This document shows positions 37,286-47,410 of a stretch of DNA of 64,000 nt, piece after piece; within the stretch, counting starts at the first letter, position 1, and each line of letters begins with the position of its first letter. Source of the DNA: Ligilactobacillus sp. WC1T17 (GTDB taxonomy: Bacteria > Bacillota > Bacilli > Lactobacillales > Lactobacillaceae); contig FOCC01000002.1 of the NCBI GenBank assembly GCA_900110005.1, forward strand, positions 147,279 to 211,278, read 5' to 3'. The translations under genes were made by a program, and so were the position numbers. A model generated the notes under the pieces. The model worked only from the letters and a program-made list of their open reading frames with translations, was not told where the DNA came from and ran no database searches.

Positions 37286-38317
37286 GTGAAAGAAGAACTT
37301 CTCTTTGGAACATATACAAAAAAAAGCAGTCAAGGTATCTACTACGCTGTTTTAGATACTGATGCCCAACAAATTTCAACACCAAAAGTTGTCGTCAAGG
37401 TGCAAAACCCAACCTATATGAAAGTGACAAATAACAAGACGCTTGTCACAGTGGCTAAAAAAGATGCTTTAGGCGGAATTTCCGCATATAATGCTAATAA
37501 TAAAGAATTCAAATTCATTGATGAAGCTCTCATTAAAGGAGCTAACCCTTGCTATGTCGGTTTTGATGAAAAGCGCCAATTAATTTTTACCGCCAACTAT
37601 CACAAAGGTCAAATTGATGTTTATAAAATCAATGCTGATCAAACCTTAACTTTAACAGATACCGTTAAAGATGAAGGACATGGTCCTTTGCCTGAGCAAG
37701 ACAGTGCTCATGTACACTACACTGATTTGACTCCAGATGGCCGCTTAGTTGCCGTTGATTTAGGTTGTGACACTGTTTCAACCTATGATATTTCCGCTGA
37801 AGGCAAATTGACTTTAGCTTCTGTATTCAAAACAGAGTCCGGCTTTGGGCCACGCCACCTAGTCTTTGCTCACAACGGTAAATATGCTTACTTGGCTGGC
37901 GAACTTTCTAGCAAGCTGTCCGTTTTGCGCTACGATAAAACAACCGGCACTTTTTCTTTAGAACAAACAGTTAAGACCATCCCTACTGCCTGGACGGAAC
38001 ATAACGGTGCAGCTGCCATTCGCATCTCAGCTGATGACAAGTTTATCTATGTTTCTAATCGTGGGCATAATTCACTGGCACAATTCAAAATTAATAAGAG
38101 TCATAATGTTGATTTTGTCGGTTTTACGTCCACTTACGGTGATTTTCCGCGTGATTTTGATATTGATCCTTCAGGCAAATTCTTAGTCTGCGTTAACCAA
38201 AATACTGATAACGGAACCCTCTATGCCCGCGATGAACAAACTGGCGCTTTAACTTGTCTGCAAAAAGACATTCCGGTTCCTGAAGGCGTTTGCGTCTGCT
38301 TTACTGATTTAGATTAA
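37286..38317 (+). CDS. pgl: Lactonase family protein (6-phosphogluconolactonase type)
   Basis: A 343-aa seven-bladed beta-propeller of the YkgB/Pgl family, which hydrolyses 6-phosphogluconolactone in the pentose phosphate path. Family segments include LLFGTYTKKSSQGIY, GHGPLPEQDSAHVHY, GFGPRHLVF and YVSNRGHNSLAQF. I start at GTG 37286 because AAAGG lies 8 bases upstream; the ATG at 37277 overlaps that site. cutC follows after 10 bases and is probably in the same operon. Confidence 0.85.
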   Translation: MKEELLFGTYTKKSSQGIYYAVLDTDAQQISTPKVVVKVQNPTYMKVTNNKTLVTVAKKDALGGISAYNANNKEFKFIDEALIKGANPCYVGFDEKRQLIFTANYHKGQIDVYKINADQTLTLTDTVKDEGHGPLPEQDSAHVHYTDLTPDGRLVAVDLGCDTVSTYDISAEGKLTLASVFKTESGFGPRHLVFAHNGKYAYLAGELSSKLSVLRYDKTTGTFSLEQTVKTIPTAWTEHNGAAAIRISADDKFIYVSNRGHNSLAQFKINKSHNVDFVGFTSTYGDFPRDFDIDPSGKFLVCVNQNTDNGTLYARDEQTGALTCLQKDIPVPEGVCVCFTDLD

Positions 38318-38327
38318 CGGAGTAGCT

Positions 38328-38966
38328 ATGATTATTAAAGAGATTTGCTTAGAAAATTATACTTTAGTTCCTAAAGCGCTAGAATTGGGTGCTAAAAGAA
38401 TTGAATTGTGCGACAACCTTGCTGTAGGCGGAACCACCGTTTCCAACGGAGTTATGGCTCAAACTATCAAATATGCGCACGAAAAAAAAGTTCCCGTCAC
38501 TATTTTAATTAGACCGCGCGGTGGTAATTTTATCTACGATGATACCGAACTGAAAATCATGGAAAAAGACATTTTTACGGCTCAAGAATTAGGAGCTGAT
38601 TGTGTCGCTTTTGGTGCTTTAACCAAAGATAACACCCTAGATTTTGATGCCATGGAAAATTTAGCCGCAGCTAGTGGTGGGATGCAGTTGGAAATCAACA
38701 TGGCCTTTGATGCTTTAACTTTAGACGCTCAAAAAGAAGCTATTGATTGGGCTGTGTCGCAAGGATTCGATCGCATTTTAACCCATGGCGGGCCATTTGA
38801 GCAACCGCTTGATACCTGCTTAGACAACCTCAAAGAAACGATTGCTTATGCTAAGCAGCGAATTGCTATCCTGCCTGGCGGCGGAATTACTTTTGCTAAT
38901 TTTCAAGAGATTGCTGAAACTTTGCAAGTTAAAGAAGTTCATGGCACTCGCTTACTTCAATTTTAA
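38328..38966 (+). CDS. cutC: CutC family protein
   Basis: A 212-aa TIM-barrel protein with RIELCDNLAVGGTTVS and ILPGGGITFANF, both diagnostic for CutC. The family was named for copper homeostasis, but this role is disputed and the true substrate is unclear. GGAG lies before the ATG. It is placed behind the lactonase gene and ahead of a bidirectional terminator. Confidence 0.9.
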   Translation: MIIKEICLENYTLVPKALELGAKRIELCDNLAVGGTTVSNGVMAQTIKYAHEKKVPVTILIRPRGGNFIYDDTELKIMEKDIFTAQELGADCVAFGALTKDNTLDFDAMENLAAASGGMQLEINMAFDALTLDAQKEAIDWAVSQGFDRILTHGGPFEQPLDTCLDNLKETIAYAKQRIAILPGGGITFANFQEIAETLQVKEVHGTRLLQF

Positions 38967-39000
38967 AAAAAGCGTTGGTTTTAGTAACCAACGCTTTTTT
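38966..39000. terminator. Bidirectional terminator between cutC and mgtE
   Basis: AAAAAAGCGTTGGTT / AACCAACGCTTTTTT, 15-bp stem with a 5-base loop, shared by two convergent genes. Confidence 0.9.
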
Positions 39001-40372
39001 ATTGTCCCATAAAAAATTTCATAAAGACTTTAGCAATATTAAAATAAATCAAAACCGACGTTAAATCGCTTAAAGTTGAAATAAACGGACCTGAAGCCAC
39101 TGCCGGATCCACTCCGATTTTATCCATTAAGTTAGGGATAAAAGTTCCCGCTAAATTAGCCACCGTAATCGCACACATCATGGCCATGCCAATAACAAAG
39201 CCTAGTACAAAATTTTGCTTCCAAATGCCAACAATGATGCAGATGGTCAAGCCTGTGACTAAACCTATCATCAGTCCTGTTAAAAGTTCGGTCAAAAATT
39301 GTTTATACCAAGAAGGCTGATCTTCTTCTTTTTCAGCTAACCGCCTCACAGCCACCGCTAAACTTTGCGTACCGGCATTCCCAGCTGTCCCTGTGATAGA
39401 CGAAATAAAAATTGCTAAAATACTGGCTTGCCCAATCATACTTTCATAGTGTGAAATCAAAGTAGTCGTCGACATCCCAAGCAGCAGCAAAATTATCAGC
39501 CATGGTAAACGGTTAAGAGCTGCTTTAGCAGGATTATTGTCAGTTTCTTTATCGGTATCAACCCCGGCTAAACCTGAATAATCTTCGGCTGACTCTTCAT
39601 CAATAACATCGATGATATCATCAACCGTGATAATCCCTATCAATTTATTATCATAATCAGTAACGGGAATCGCAACAAAGTTGTAATCACGAATCGTTTG
39701 CGCAACTTCAGCTTGATCATCAGAGACTTGAACTGATAGGACCGGAGTAGTCATAATGTCTTCAATCATCACATCATCATCATGCATTAATAAATCACGC
39801 AATGTTACTACCCCAATCAATTTTTCATTGGAGCCGATCACATAGACATAATAAATCGTCTCGGCATCTTCTGCCTCGCGTTTAATAACATGCATCGCTG
39901 ATCTGACCGTTTGATTGCCGACAATTTCAACAAATTCCGTCGACATAATCGCACCGGCTGTCTTATCCTCATAATGTAGCATCTCTCTGATTTCAGCTGC
40001 TTTTTCCGTAGGAATCAAGCGCAAATATTTGGCGAGATCTTTTTTAGGTGCATAAGCCAAAATATCAACGGCATTATCAGTATACATCTGATCAATTACA
40101 TTTGCTGCATACTGGGTTGGCATTTCTTTAAAATAAGTTACAACATCTTCAGGCTCTTCTTCAATCGCATCAAACATATCGCCGACTTCTTCAGCTGTCA
40201 AATAGCGGTAAAGCCTCGCCCTTTGCTTTTCATTAAGGTCAACAAAAATTTGGGCCTGCTCATAAACGTGCAAATCTAAATATTCTTCTCTGAATTTACG
40301 CGCATTTTGGCTATTCAATAATTGAATAATCGTTGAACTTTTATCATGGGCTGTTTCAAAAGTATTTGCCAT
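38999..40372 (-). CDS. mgtE: Magnesium transporter MgtE
   Basis: A 457-aa Mg2+ channel. The N-domain (about 25-130) is rich in acid residues, two CBS domains follow (about 140-260, ending IGIITVDDIIDVIDEE), a plug helix, then five membrane helices to the end. Cytosolic Mg2+ binding by N and CBS domains closes the channel in this family. I favour ATG 40372 (MANTFE) over 40378 because of the spacing from AAAGAG. No M-box riboswitch is visible upstream; the RluA gene ends 16 bases away. Confidence 0.92.
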   Translation of the reverse strand: MANTFETAHDKSSTIIQLLNSQNARKFREEYLDLHVYEQAQIFVDLNEKQRARLYRYLTAEEVGDMFDAIEEEPEDVVTYFKEMPTQYAANVIDQMYTDNAVDILAYAPKKDLAKYLRLIPTEKAAEIREMLHYEDKTAGAIMSTEFVEIVGNQTVRSAMHVIKREAEDAETIYYVYVIGSNEKLIGVVTLRDLLMHDDDVMIEDIMTTPVLSVQVSDDQAEVAQTIRDYNFVAIPVTDYDNKLIGIITVDDIIDVIDEESAEDYSGLAGVDTDKETDNNPAKAALNRLPWLIILLLLGMSTTTLISHYESMIGQASILAIFISSITGTAGNAGTQSLAVAVRRLAEKEEDQPSWYKQFLTELLTGLMIGLVTGLTICIIVGIWKQNFVLGFVIGMAMMCAITVANLAGTFIPNLMDKIGVDPAVASGPFISTLSDLTSVLIYFNIAKVFMKFFMGQ

Positions 40373-40387
40373 GACCATCCACTCTTT

Positions 40388-41284
40388 CTAATTTTTATCT
40401 AGATAACCTTTAAAATCACGCGGAGGATCACAGTGAATACAAAGCTGCTTTTTTAAAAAAGGATGATAAAACGCAAGATACGTACAGTGCAAAGCCTGCC
40501 TTTCCAGCGGCAAAGCAATTTTCCCGCCATAAAGCGTATCTGCCACTAGCGGATGTCCGATAGCTTTCGAATGGACCCTAATCTGGTGGGTACGACCCGA
40601 GTGCAGGCGAACCCGATATAAAGAAGCCTGCTTTAATTGCGCCTGTAAAAAATATTCGGTCAATGACATTTTTCCGTCATCTGTAACCGTCCTTTTAATC
40701 AAGCTGCCGCTTTCTCTACCAATCGGCAAATTAACCATAAAATGCTTAGTGGTAAGCTTGCCTGATAAGATAGCTAAATACTCTTTTTTGATGGTATGTG
40801 CATGAACCTGCTGATCAATTAAAGCATGCGCATAGCGATGCTTAGCCACCAGCACTATCCCCGTCGTATCACGATCAAGGCGGGTAATAATATGCACCAC
40901 CGTGTCGGTAATACCGCGCAGCTGATAATATCCGATGATTCGATTAACCAAAGAATCATACCGATGCTTACGATCCGGTGAAGGAATCGCAGCTAAATGA
41001 GCTGGTTTATTGACAATTAAAAAGTCACGATCTTCATATAAAATATCCAAAGGCACATATGAAGGCACCACTGGATCTTTACGTGCTTTTTCCGGTGGCA
41101 TCACCAGTGTTATATGTGCTCCTGGATTAATCATATCTAATTTACGCCCGGATTTTCCATCAACATCAATAGCGCCGCCTTCATGTCTAATTTTGGCCAA
41201 TAATCCGCGTGATATTCCCTGTGATTTTAAAAAGGTTTTTAAATGACATGGAGTTTGACCTCCATATTTTAAATCAATCTTCAT
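40388..41284 (-). CDS. RluA-family pseudouridine synthase
   Basis: A 298-aa enzyme with an S4-like N-terminus ([18 protein letters not shown]) and the catalytic motif [18 protein letters not shown] carrying the conserved Asp. RluA/RluC/RluD members modify 23S rRNA or tRNA uridines; the exact target cannot be assigned. The start overlaps the nadK end by 11 bases; the relQ-nadK-rluA order is typical for Firmicutes. Confidence 0.92.
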   Translation of the reverse strand: MKIDLKYGGQTPCHLKTFLKSQGISRGLLAKIRHEGGAIDVDGKSGRKLDMINPGAHITLVMPPEKARKDPVVPSYVPLDILYEDRDFLIVNKPAHLAAIPSPDRKHRYDSLVNRIIGYYQLRGITDTVVHIITRLDRDTTGIVLVAKHRYAHALIDQQVHAHTIKKEYLAILSGKLTTKHFMVNLPIGRESGSLIKRTVTDDGKMSLTEYFLQAQLKQASLYRVRLHSGRTHQIRVHSKAIGHPLVADTLYGGKIALPLERQALHCTYLAFYHPFLKKQLCIHCDPPRDFKGYLDKN

Positions 41285-42077
41285 TCTCTATTCCTATAAA
41301 GGCTTCTTGTACTCGAAGCCAAAAATGATTATGCCGATACTTGGCAAAATGAATTCTTTTTTTGGAAATTTTATAATAGATTTCCGTAATCGTCCGTCCT
41401 TGATAGGTCTCAGAATCAACCGTCAAAATAAAGTTACTGCCATGCGGTTTAAAAGTAATCCAATCATTTGGCGCAATAATCATGGGTGAACTTAATGTTC
41501 TAAAAACACGATTATTAATCGAACTTATTTCGGCAATTTGCAAAACTTCAAGGTCGGGGTGTACAACCGCACCACCTAAAGATTTATTATAAGCGGTCGA
41601 TCCAGTTGGTGTTGAAACGCATAGGCCATCGCCACGAAAACGTTCAAAAAATTCACCACCGAGATAAACATCTGTCACCATTGTTGAACTGATACGCTTG
41701 AGCGTCGATTCATTTAAAGAAAGATAATGAACCTTGCTTGGACTATCAGCATATTTAACTCCTACATCAAGCAAAGGATAACTGACTGATTGACCATTAT
41801 CCGATTCGAGACTAATGACTAAATCATCAATTTCATCATCGCGCCAATCAGTATAAAAGCCCAAATGTCCCGTATGTACACCTACAAAACGGATAGTATC
41901 TAGTTGTGCTTGATAATGATGAAATGCGGACAGCAAAGTTCCATCTCCGCCAATTGAAATCACGACTTCCGGATGTAAATCATCTAACGCGAAATGTCTT
42001 TCCTTAAGTCTGGTCAGCAACTTTTTCTTTACATTTTGTGATTTTTTACCGTCGTTGGCATAAATGGCAACCCTCAT
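41274..42077 (-). CDS. nadK: NAD kinase
   Basis: Phosphorylates NAD to NADP with ATP. The 267-aa protein has the GGDGT motif at 43-47 with the catalytic Asp45, an LNES segment near 123 and [19 protein letters not shown]. It overlaps the downstream RluA gene and lies two bases after relQ, giving one operon for alarmone, NADP and RNA modification. Confidence 0.95.
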   Translation of the reverse strand: MRVAIYANDGKKSQNVKKKLLTRLKERHFALDDLHPEVVISIGGDGTLLSAFHHYQAQLDTIRFVGVHTGHLGFYTDWRDDEIDDLVISLESDNGQSVSYPLLDVGVKYADSPSKVHYLSLNESTLKRISSTMVTDVYLGGEFFERFRGDGLCVSTPTGSTAYNKSLGGAVVHPDLEVLQIAEISSINNRVFRTLSSPMIIAPNDWITFKPHGSNFILTVDSETYQGRTITEIYYKISKKRIHFAKYRHNHFWLRVQEAFIGIENED

Positions 42078-42079
42078 TG

Positions 42080-42760
42080 TTATTTCCTCTCATCCAAAGT
42101 ATCAGTATTATCGGCTTTTGTACTAGGCGGTTTGCCCTTTTCAGCCACTAAACGATTGCTAAACATCTCTTGAGCTTCACGAATCTCTTCTTGAATACTC
42201 GACATTTCATTATCCAGCATAAAAGCAGCTTCAGCACTGCGTTTTAATCGTTCTTTCAACTCTTTGGGAAACATCCCACGGTATTTATACCCCAAAGAAT
42301 GCTCAATTGTCGCCCAAAAATTCATAGCTAAAGTCCGGACTTGAATTTCAACTTTGATATCCCGTGAACCATCTAAAAGCTGCATCGGATATAACACCAC
42401 AATATGATATGATCGATAGCCACTGGCTTTTTTATTGGCAATATAATCACGTTCTTCAATAACATGCATATCATTGCGCTTGCGAATTAGAGCTACCACT
42501 TCATAAATATCTTCAACAAATTGGCACATTATCCGAATGCCGGCAATATCTTCCATATCATCAGCTAAACGTTCATCTCTAATTTGGCGACGAATCATTT
42601 TTTCTTTGATGCTGGCTACCGGTTTTACACGTCCAGTAACAAATTCAATGGGGCAGTGTCCATCTTTAGCAAATTGGTCTCTTAACGATCTGAATTTGAG
42701 TTTCAGTTCTCTAACTGCTTCAACATATGGCAATAAAAAACTATCCCAATCTCGCTCCAT
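42080..42760 (-). CDS. relQ: Small alarmone synthetase RelQ (YjbM type)
   Basis: A 226-aa (p)ppGpp synthetase without hydrolase or regulatory domains. Visible motifs are [33 protein letters not shown] and [17 protein letters not shown], which contain the nucleotide-binding and catalytic residues of the RelA/SpoT synthetase fold. Position beside nadK and divergent from spxH matches RelQ and not RelP. Confidence 0.93.
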   Translation of the reverse strand: MERDWDSFLLPYVEAVRELKLKFRSLRDQFAKDGHCPIEFVTGRVKPVASIKEKMIRRQIRDERLADDMEDIAGIRIMCQFVEDIYEVVALIRKRNDMHVIEERDYIANKKASGYRSYHIVVLYPMQLLDGSRDIKVEIQVRTLAMNFWATIEHSLGYKYRGMFPKELKERLKRSAEAAFMLDNEMSSIQEEIREAQEMFSNRLVAEKGKPPSTKADNTDTLDERK

Positions 42761-42939
42761 CTAAACACCGCCTTTCTTTTATCTACTTTCAAGTTTAACA
42801 CAAGTTACATCTAAATTGTATGCTACCAGCTCGATATTCAACGCAATTTATTTTTTAATTTCAGTCAAAATAATTGCAAATTTTTCTTTTTTTGCTAAAG
42901 TATAGTTTAGAAACTAAAAAGAAAAGTGAGGGAAAGGTT

Positions 42940-43593
42940 TTGCTTGAGTTGTATTTATTCGTCAATCCCCTGGGAGCAACCTGCTATCAAGCTGAACAAA
43001 ATATCCTAAGACTTGCTGAAATGTCCAAAAAACGCATCAAATTTAAATTTGTGCCGCTTTTGAATATGGAGTCTACTACAGCTATCATGTCAGCAAACAA
43101 CTTGAATATTTGCAATTTGCAAAAGCGCAACGAAATTACGCAGCTTTTGTATCGCGCTGTCTTAGATTACAAAGCAGCGATGTTCCAAGGAACCAAGCGC
43201 GGCAAGTGTTTCCTTCTGCATATTCAAAAGCAAATTCATGATTACCAGCGCGACTATGATGAAGCTTTAGTCATTGAAGCTGCCAAAGCCAGCAAGCTTG
43301 ATTTAGAGATGTTTTTAGGGGATCGTCATTCAGATTTAGCAGTAAAATGCTTTAAAAAAGATCAAGAATTAGCTGCTAAATTAAACGTTCATTCTAATCC
43401 AACTATGATTATTTACAATCTTGATGGTTATGATTGCGGATTTGCCGTTAAGGACTGCCAATCTTTTGCTTTGTTGGAAGATTTACTTTTAGGTGATAGA
43501 GACGAGTTTATTTGTCCTGATTTTCACCGCGCGACTTCATCCAGAAAAATTTGTGCTAAACTTTACCCTTTGTTTAATAAACAAGAAAAATGA
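42940..43593 (+). CDS. spxH: SpxH (YjbH), adaptor for Spx degradation
   Basis: A 217-aa thioredoxin-fold protein that delivers Spx to ClpXP in Bacillus. I start at TTG 42940 (LELYLFVNPLG), with GAGGG 7 bases upstream; an earlier start at 42874 lies in the promoter. The N-terminal active-site region reads PLGATCYQAE with a single Cys, so no CXXC is present, a common state in lactobacilli. It lies within 5 kb of mecA and spx. Confidence 0.88.
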   Translation: MLELYLFVNPLGATCYQAEQNILRLAEMSKKRIKFKFVPLLNMESTTAIMSANNLNICNLQKRNEITQLLYRAVLDYKAAMFQGTKRGKCFLLHIQKQIHDYQRDYDEALVIEAAKASKLDLEMFLGDRHSDLAVKCFKKDQELAAKLNVHSNPTMIIYNLDGYDCGFAVKDCQSFALLEDLLLGDRDEFICPDFHRATSSRKICAKLYPLFNKQEK

Positions 43594-43620
43594 GGCTGTG
43601 TCGATAGACACAGCCTCATT
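43589..43620. terminator. Bidirectional terminator between spxH and pepF
   Basis: AATGAGGCTGTGTC / GACACAGCCTCATT, 14-bp stem with GATA loop, overlapping the spxH stop. Confidence 0.9.
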
Positions 43621-43624
43621 TTAT

Positions 43625-45439
43625 TTATAATCCTTCTTTAACTAAAGCTTCAAATTCATTCAACCGCTGTTCAAAAACAGCAAAAGCTTCTTCCAAATAT
43701 TGTTCGCTGGTCATATCAACACCAGCTTTTTTCATAATATCAATTGGATATGCACTCGAACCCGATTTAAGGTAGGTCAGATACTTTTCAGTATCTTTTG
43801 GATCGTCATTTAAGATTTGCTTAGCCAACGCTGTCGCAGCCGCAAAGCCTGTCGCATATTGATAAACATAAAAATCATAGTAAAAATGCGGAATCCGAGC
43901 CCATTCTAGGGAAATTTCTTCATCATTGTAAATATCAGGACCATAGTAAGCCTTGTTTAAAGCACCATAATAATCGCTTAAGACATCTGCCGTTAAAGCT
44001 TGTCCTTTAGCATCCTGTTCATGCGTCCAATTTTCAAATTCAGCAAATTGGGTTTGTCTAAAGACAGTTCCTTTGAAGCCATCCAAATAATGGTTCAACA
44101 CATAAGCCTTGATTTTCTTATCATCAAAATGATCCAGCAAATACTGTGTTAACAGATTTTCATTGGTGGTTGAAGCAATTTCAGCTACAAAAATGGAATA
44201 ATCCCCATATTGATAAGGTTGATTATGTCTCGTGTAGTAACTGTGGATGGTATGTCCCATTTCATGCACCAAAGTAAAGAGGTTATCTAAGGTATCCTGC
44301 CAGTTCAATAAAATGTAAGGTGCTGTATCATAAGCCCCGCCTGAATAAGCTCCACCGCGCTTGCCTTGGTTAGCTACCACATCAATCCAACGATTATCAA
44401 AAGCTTCCTTAACATGTGAAACATAATCGTCACCCAAAACATGCAAGGCTTTTAATGCTTCATCCTTAGCTTCTTCATAGGTATATTTAATCGGTGCTTC
44501 ACCTGTAATAGGCGTATATAAATCATACATGTGCACTTCATCAAGTTGCAAAATCTCTTTGCGTAATTTGACGTAACGATGCAGCAGCGGCAAATGCTTT
44601 TTAGTAACTTTGATTAAAGTATCATACACAGACACAGGAATATGGTTATCTGCCAAAGCCTTTTGCTTGGCCGAATCATAATGTCTGACCCTTGCCACAA
44701 AGTTTTCCATCCGATTTTGCGCAGCTAAAGTGCTGGCAAACGTATGTCTAAACTGACGGTAAACTTCGTATAATTTTTGAAAAGCTTCTTTTCGGACACG
44801 CCGGTCAGTTGATTCTAGCAAAGTCCCGTAAATTCCGTCTGATAGTTCAACATCTTCACCTTTTTCATCTTTCATAACAGAAAACTTCAAGTCGGCATCA
44901 TTTAAAACTTCAAAAGTATTTTCAGCCGTAGCAAAAACATCACTAGCCCCTGCCAATAAAGCTTCTTCCTTATCAGATAAAACATGATCTTTTTCTTCTA
45001 GCCAAGCATCAATTAAATGCTTATAAGCCTTAAGTTGAGCATTTTGTGCAAAATAATTTTGCAATTGTTCATTAGGGATTTTTAATAGTTCAGGTGAAAA
45101 CCAGGCTGTTGCTTCTGATACTTGTGCCGCTAATTTTTGAACAGCAGCATTTTTAGCTTGGTTATCCGCATTAGCTGTATCCTGGTCATTTTTCATACTA
45201 GCATAAACATATACCGTCTCAATTTGGCGTTCAATTGCCAGCATTGCTTCCAAAGCTTTTAATAAAGATTCATCGCCTTTAGCTAAAGTACCTTTGTATT
45301 GTGAAAAGGACTTTGCTTTAGCGGCTACATCATCAAAAGCTTTTTGAAATGCTGCTTCATCCTTAAAAATTTTTTCCAAATCCCAAGTAAGTTCTACTGG
45401 GACTTCATCACGTTTAGGTAATTGCTTAACTTCTGCCAT
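43625..45439 (-). CDS. pepF: Oligoendopeptidase F
   Basis: A 604-aa cytosolic M3 zinc peptidase that cuts peptides of about 7-17 residues. The zinc motif is HEMGH at 392-396 (LVHEMGHTIHSYY), with a downstream Glu ligand in FVAEIASTTNE. Full family length. It is monocistronic next to coiA, a common arrangement in lactic acid bacteria. Confidence 0.95.
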   Translation of the reverse strand: MAEVKQLPKRDEVPVELTWDLEKIFKDEAAFQKAFDDVAAKAKSFSQYKGTLAKGDESLLKALEAMLAIERQIETVYVYASMKNDQDTANADNQAKNAAVQKLAAQVSEATAWFSPELLKIPNEQLQNYFAQNAQLKAYKHLIDAWLEEKDHVLSDKEEALLAGASDVFATAENTFEVLNDADLKFSVMKDEKGEDVELSDGIYGTLLESTDRRVRKEAFQKLYEVYRQFRHTFASTLAAQNRMENFVARVRHYDSAKQKALADNHIPVSVYDTLIKVTKKHLPLLHRYVKLRKEILQLDEVHMYDLYTPITGEAPIKYTYEEAKDEALKALHVLGDDYVSHVKEAFDNRWIDVVANQGKRGGAYSGGAYDTAPYILLNWQDTLDNLFTLVHEMGHTIHSYYTRHNQPYQYGDYSIFVAEIASTTNENLLTQYLLDHFDDKKIKAYVLNHYLDGFKGTVFRQTQFAEFENWTHEQDAKGQALTADVLSDYYGALNKAYYGPDIYNDEEISLEWARIPHFYYDFYVYQYATGFAAATALAKQILNDDPKDTEKYLTYLKSGSSAYPIDIMKKAGVDMTSEQYLEEAFAVFEQRLNEFEALVKEGL

Positions 45440-45503
45440 TTAATTCACCACCGGTTTAATAACCGCCCTTTCTTTGTTCACTTAGATTTTACTAAGTTTT
45501 AAA

Positions 45504-46451
45504 TTAAAAATCAACCCATAAAAAAGACTTTTGTTTTAATTTTTTAGTTATCAACGGCATAAAATAGCATTGTTTACACAGAATTTGCTTCTTGAACTGT
45601 GGCTTAAGATAAATCAAAGCTCTAATAAAGCATAAAGGAGTACGGTAAATTGGCGCCGAAAGAGCTTCATCTAAGCAACTGGTTAATAATTGAAAGCAGT
45701 CGATTTTTTGCAGATAACACTCTGTTTGTATTTGATGCACTAATCCTTTTGATCTAACCAATTTCTGCCTTAGTTTTAAAATTTGATAACTGCGCTGCTG
45801 TTGATTTAAAGTCAGTTTGTTGGGCTTTGCTTTGCAAAAAAAAGCTCTGAGTTCTTGTAAATTATTAAAATAAGCCCGTTGATAGTACACTGGTAAAAAA
45901 GAAGCTGTTTGGATATTATAATCAAGCTCTAGGCGGCCTAATTTCACATCTAAAAAAAGCAGGTAAAATCCCACAGCCGGGTGCCAGTTGATGAATTTTG
46001 CCACGGATGCCGTTAAATATTTGTGTAAACGGTACTTCATGCCCAATATCCAGCAGACCTTCAAGCCCTTTTGCCAATAGCCTTTTGTTCTTTGCCAATA
46101 TCTTTTTTCCCCAATAGGCGAGCATTGATATTCTAGTGCCAACATGTTTTTTGTCCTTTTAATCAATAAATCTGGTCTTTGCTTGAGGTCTGTCAAATAA
46201 GCTTCTATTTGCGGTTGATATCCTAAATCTTTCAGCCATTGTGCCAATAATTTTTTTCCTTGCAGATGTATAGCAGTCTCAGCTTCAGAAAACATGTCGC
46301 ACGCCTGCCGGTAATGAGCAAAATGCGGGTTTTTAATCCGACCTTTTTTAACATATACTGCTTTTTTGCATCCGGAGCAAAAATAAGTTTGCTTTGCCAC
46401 AGCATCTTTTGCTCCAATCAAGTGTCCTTTATCATCCAAAGCATAAAGCAT
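45504..46451 (-). CDS. coiA: Competence protein CoiA
   Basis: A 315-aa protein of the CoiA family, needed for recombination of incoming DNA in streptococci. The N-terminus has a zinc-like YFCSGCKKAVYVKKG and HFAH; a nuclease-like core (about 75-150) has RPDLLI and LALEYQCSPI, with the D-x-ExQ pattern of PD-(D/E)XK enzymes. It belongs to the late competence set with recA and cinA. Confidence 0.9.
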   Translation of the reverse strand: MLYALDDKGHLIGAKDAVAKQTYFCSGCKKAVYVKKGRIKNPHFAHYRQACDMFSEAETAIHLQGKKLLAQWLKDLGYQPQIEAYLTDLKQRPDLLIKRTKNMLALEYQCSPIGEKRYWQRTKGYWQKGLKVCWILGMKYRLHKYLTASVAKFINWHPAVGFYLLFLDVKLGRLELDYNIQTASFLPVYYQRAYFNNLQELRAFFCKAKPNKLTLNQQQRSYQILKLRQKLVRSKGLVHQIQTECYLQKIDCFQLLTSCLDEALSAPIYRTPLCFIRALIYLKPQFKKQILCKQCYFMPLITKKLKQKSFLWVDF

Positions 46452-46500
46452 TTAGCCACCCCTAGATATAAAGACGCTAAAAAAACAGTTATTATGCAAT

Positions 46501-46535
46501 AAAAATAAGCACCAGCCTAACTGGTGCTTATTTTT
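46501..46535 (-). terminator. Intrinsic terminator after mecA
   Basis: AAAAATAAGCACCAG / CTGGTGCTTATTTTT with a 5-base loop. Confidence 0.9.
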
Positions 46536-47274
46536 AAAATTGATGTTGTGCTAATTCAATGGCATTGCCATCCATAATTAATTTTCCCCGTTCACGAACT
46601 AAATCAACCGAAAATTCAACCTTATTACCATATTCATAAGCCAAAGCCAAAGCATCCTTCATATTTTCAGCGGTCATTTCTTCATTGCTAAGCGCAAGTT
46701 CCAAGAAATATTGTCCGTTATGGGCATACAAATCAGCGCTGGATTCATCAGCATAAGGGAAAGCTTTCGCAAAGTCAACAAAGTCATCAAAAGTAGTAAA
46801 ATTAACTAAGTAACGCTTATAAAGTTCGCCTTGGAAATTGAAATAATCGTCATTTTCTCCACTACCAACGCCTTTATTGCTGCTTTGACGGCTTAGTTTT
46901 TCTTCATCCAAATGATTTCGCAAATAATTAGCTAATTCTTCTGTCAATGAATTATGTGCTTCATTGTTAGTATTATTATCAGCTTCTTCCAACTTTGCTG
47001 TTTCTTCATCAGTCTCCGTTGTTTTTTCTGCGCTAGGATTACTCTTGGTAATCAGTAATTCTAACCCCGTACGGTTAGGCATTAATTGAAAAGTTACCGC
47101 TTCATTGTTGCGGAATTCATGATTTTCATCAACTTCGTCTAAAATGCTAAAGAAAAAGCTCTCAATTTCGCTTTGATTACCCAGCAAGTCAAGAACGGTA
47201 ATCCCACGTTCGGTCAAATCTTCATTTTCAAGTAACACTCTAATTGTATTATCGTTGATTTTTTCCATTTCCAT
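46534..47274 (-). CDS. mecA: Adaptor protein MecA
   Basis: ClpC adaptor that targets ComK-type regulators and other substrates. I start at 47274 (MEMEKINDNTIRVLLEN, 246 aa), with GGAGG 8 bases upstream; ATG 47295 overlaps that site. The N-terminal domain binds substrate, an acidic linker spans about 90-130, and the C-terminal ClpC-binding domain covers about 150-246. Between spx and coiA, as in many Firmicutes. Confidence 0.93.
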   Translation of the reverse strand: MEMEKINDNTIRVLLENEDLTERGITVLDLLGNQSEIESFFFSILDEVDENHEFRNNEAVTFQLMPNRTGLELLITKSNPSAEKTTETDEETAKLEEADNNTNNEAHNSLTEELANYLRNHLDEEKLSRQSSNKGVGSGENDDYFNFQGELYKRYLVNFTTFDDFVDFAKAFPYADESSADLYAHNGQYFLELALSNEEMTAENMKDALALAYEYGNKVEFSVDLVRERGKLIMDGNAIELAQHQF

Positions 47275-47344
47275 AGGGATTTCCTCCGTTTCCATAATCT
47301 ATTTAACTTATGCAAACAATATCATAACAAAAAATAAAACAAAA

Positions 47345-47363
47345 GGCTACCAATAAGGCAGCC
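47345..47363 (-). terminator. Terminator after spx
   Basis: On the minus strand GGCTGCC / GGTAGCC (one G-U pair) with a 5-base loop and TTTTGTTTTATTTTTT. Confidence 0.7.
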
Positions 47364-47410
47364 CAAATTGAATTTTTCAGTTTACTGTCTGTCTATTAAT
47401 CCAAGGTTAA

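Noticed and set aside
37005..37385. Minus-strand 126-codon frame overlapping the IIA-like gene and the lactonase start
   Set aside because: Overlaps two better-supported genes and a promoter region, and has no family-like features.
40373..40388. M-box (Mg2+) riboswitch before mgtE
   Set aside because: Only about 15 bases separate the RluA gene and mgtE, too short for the element.
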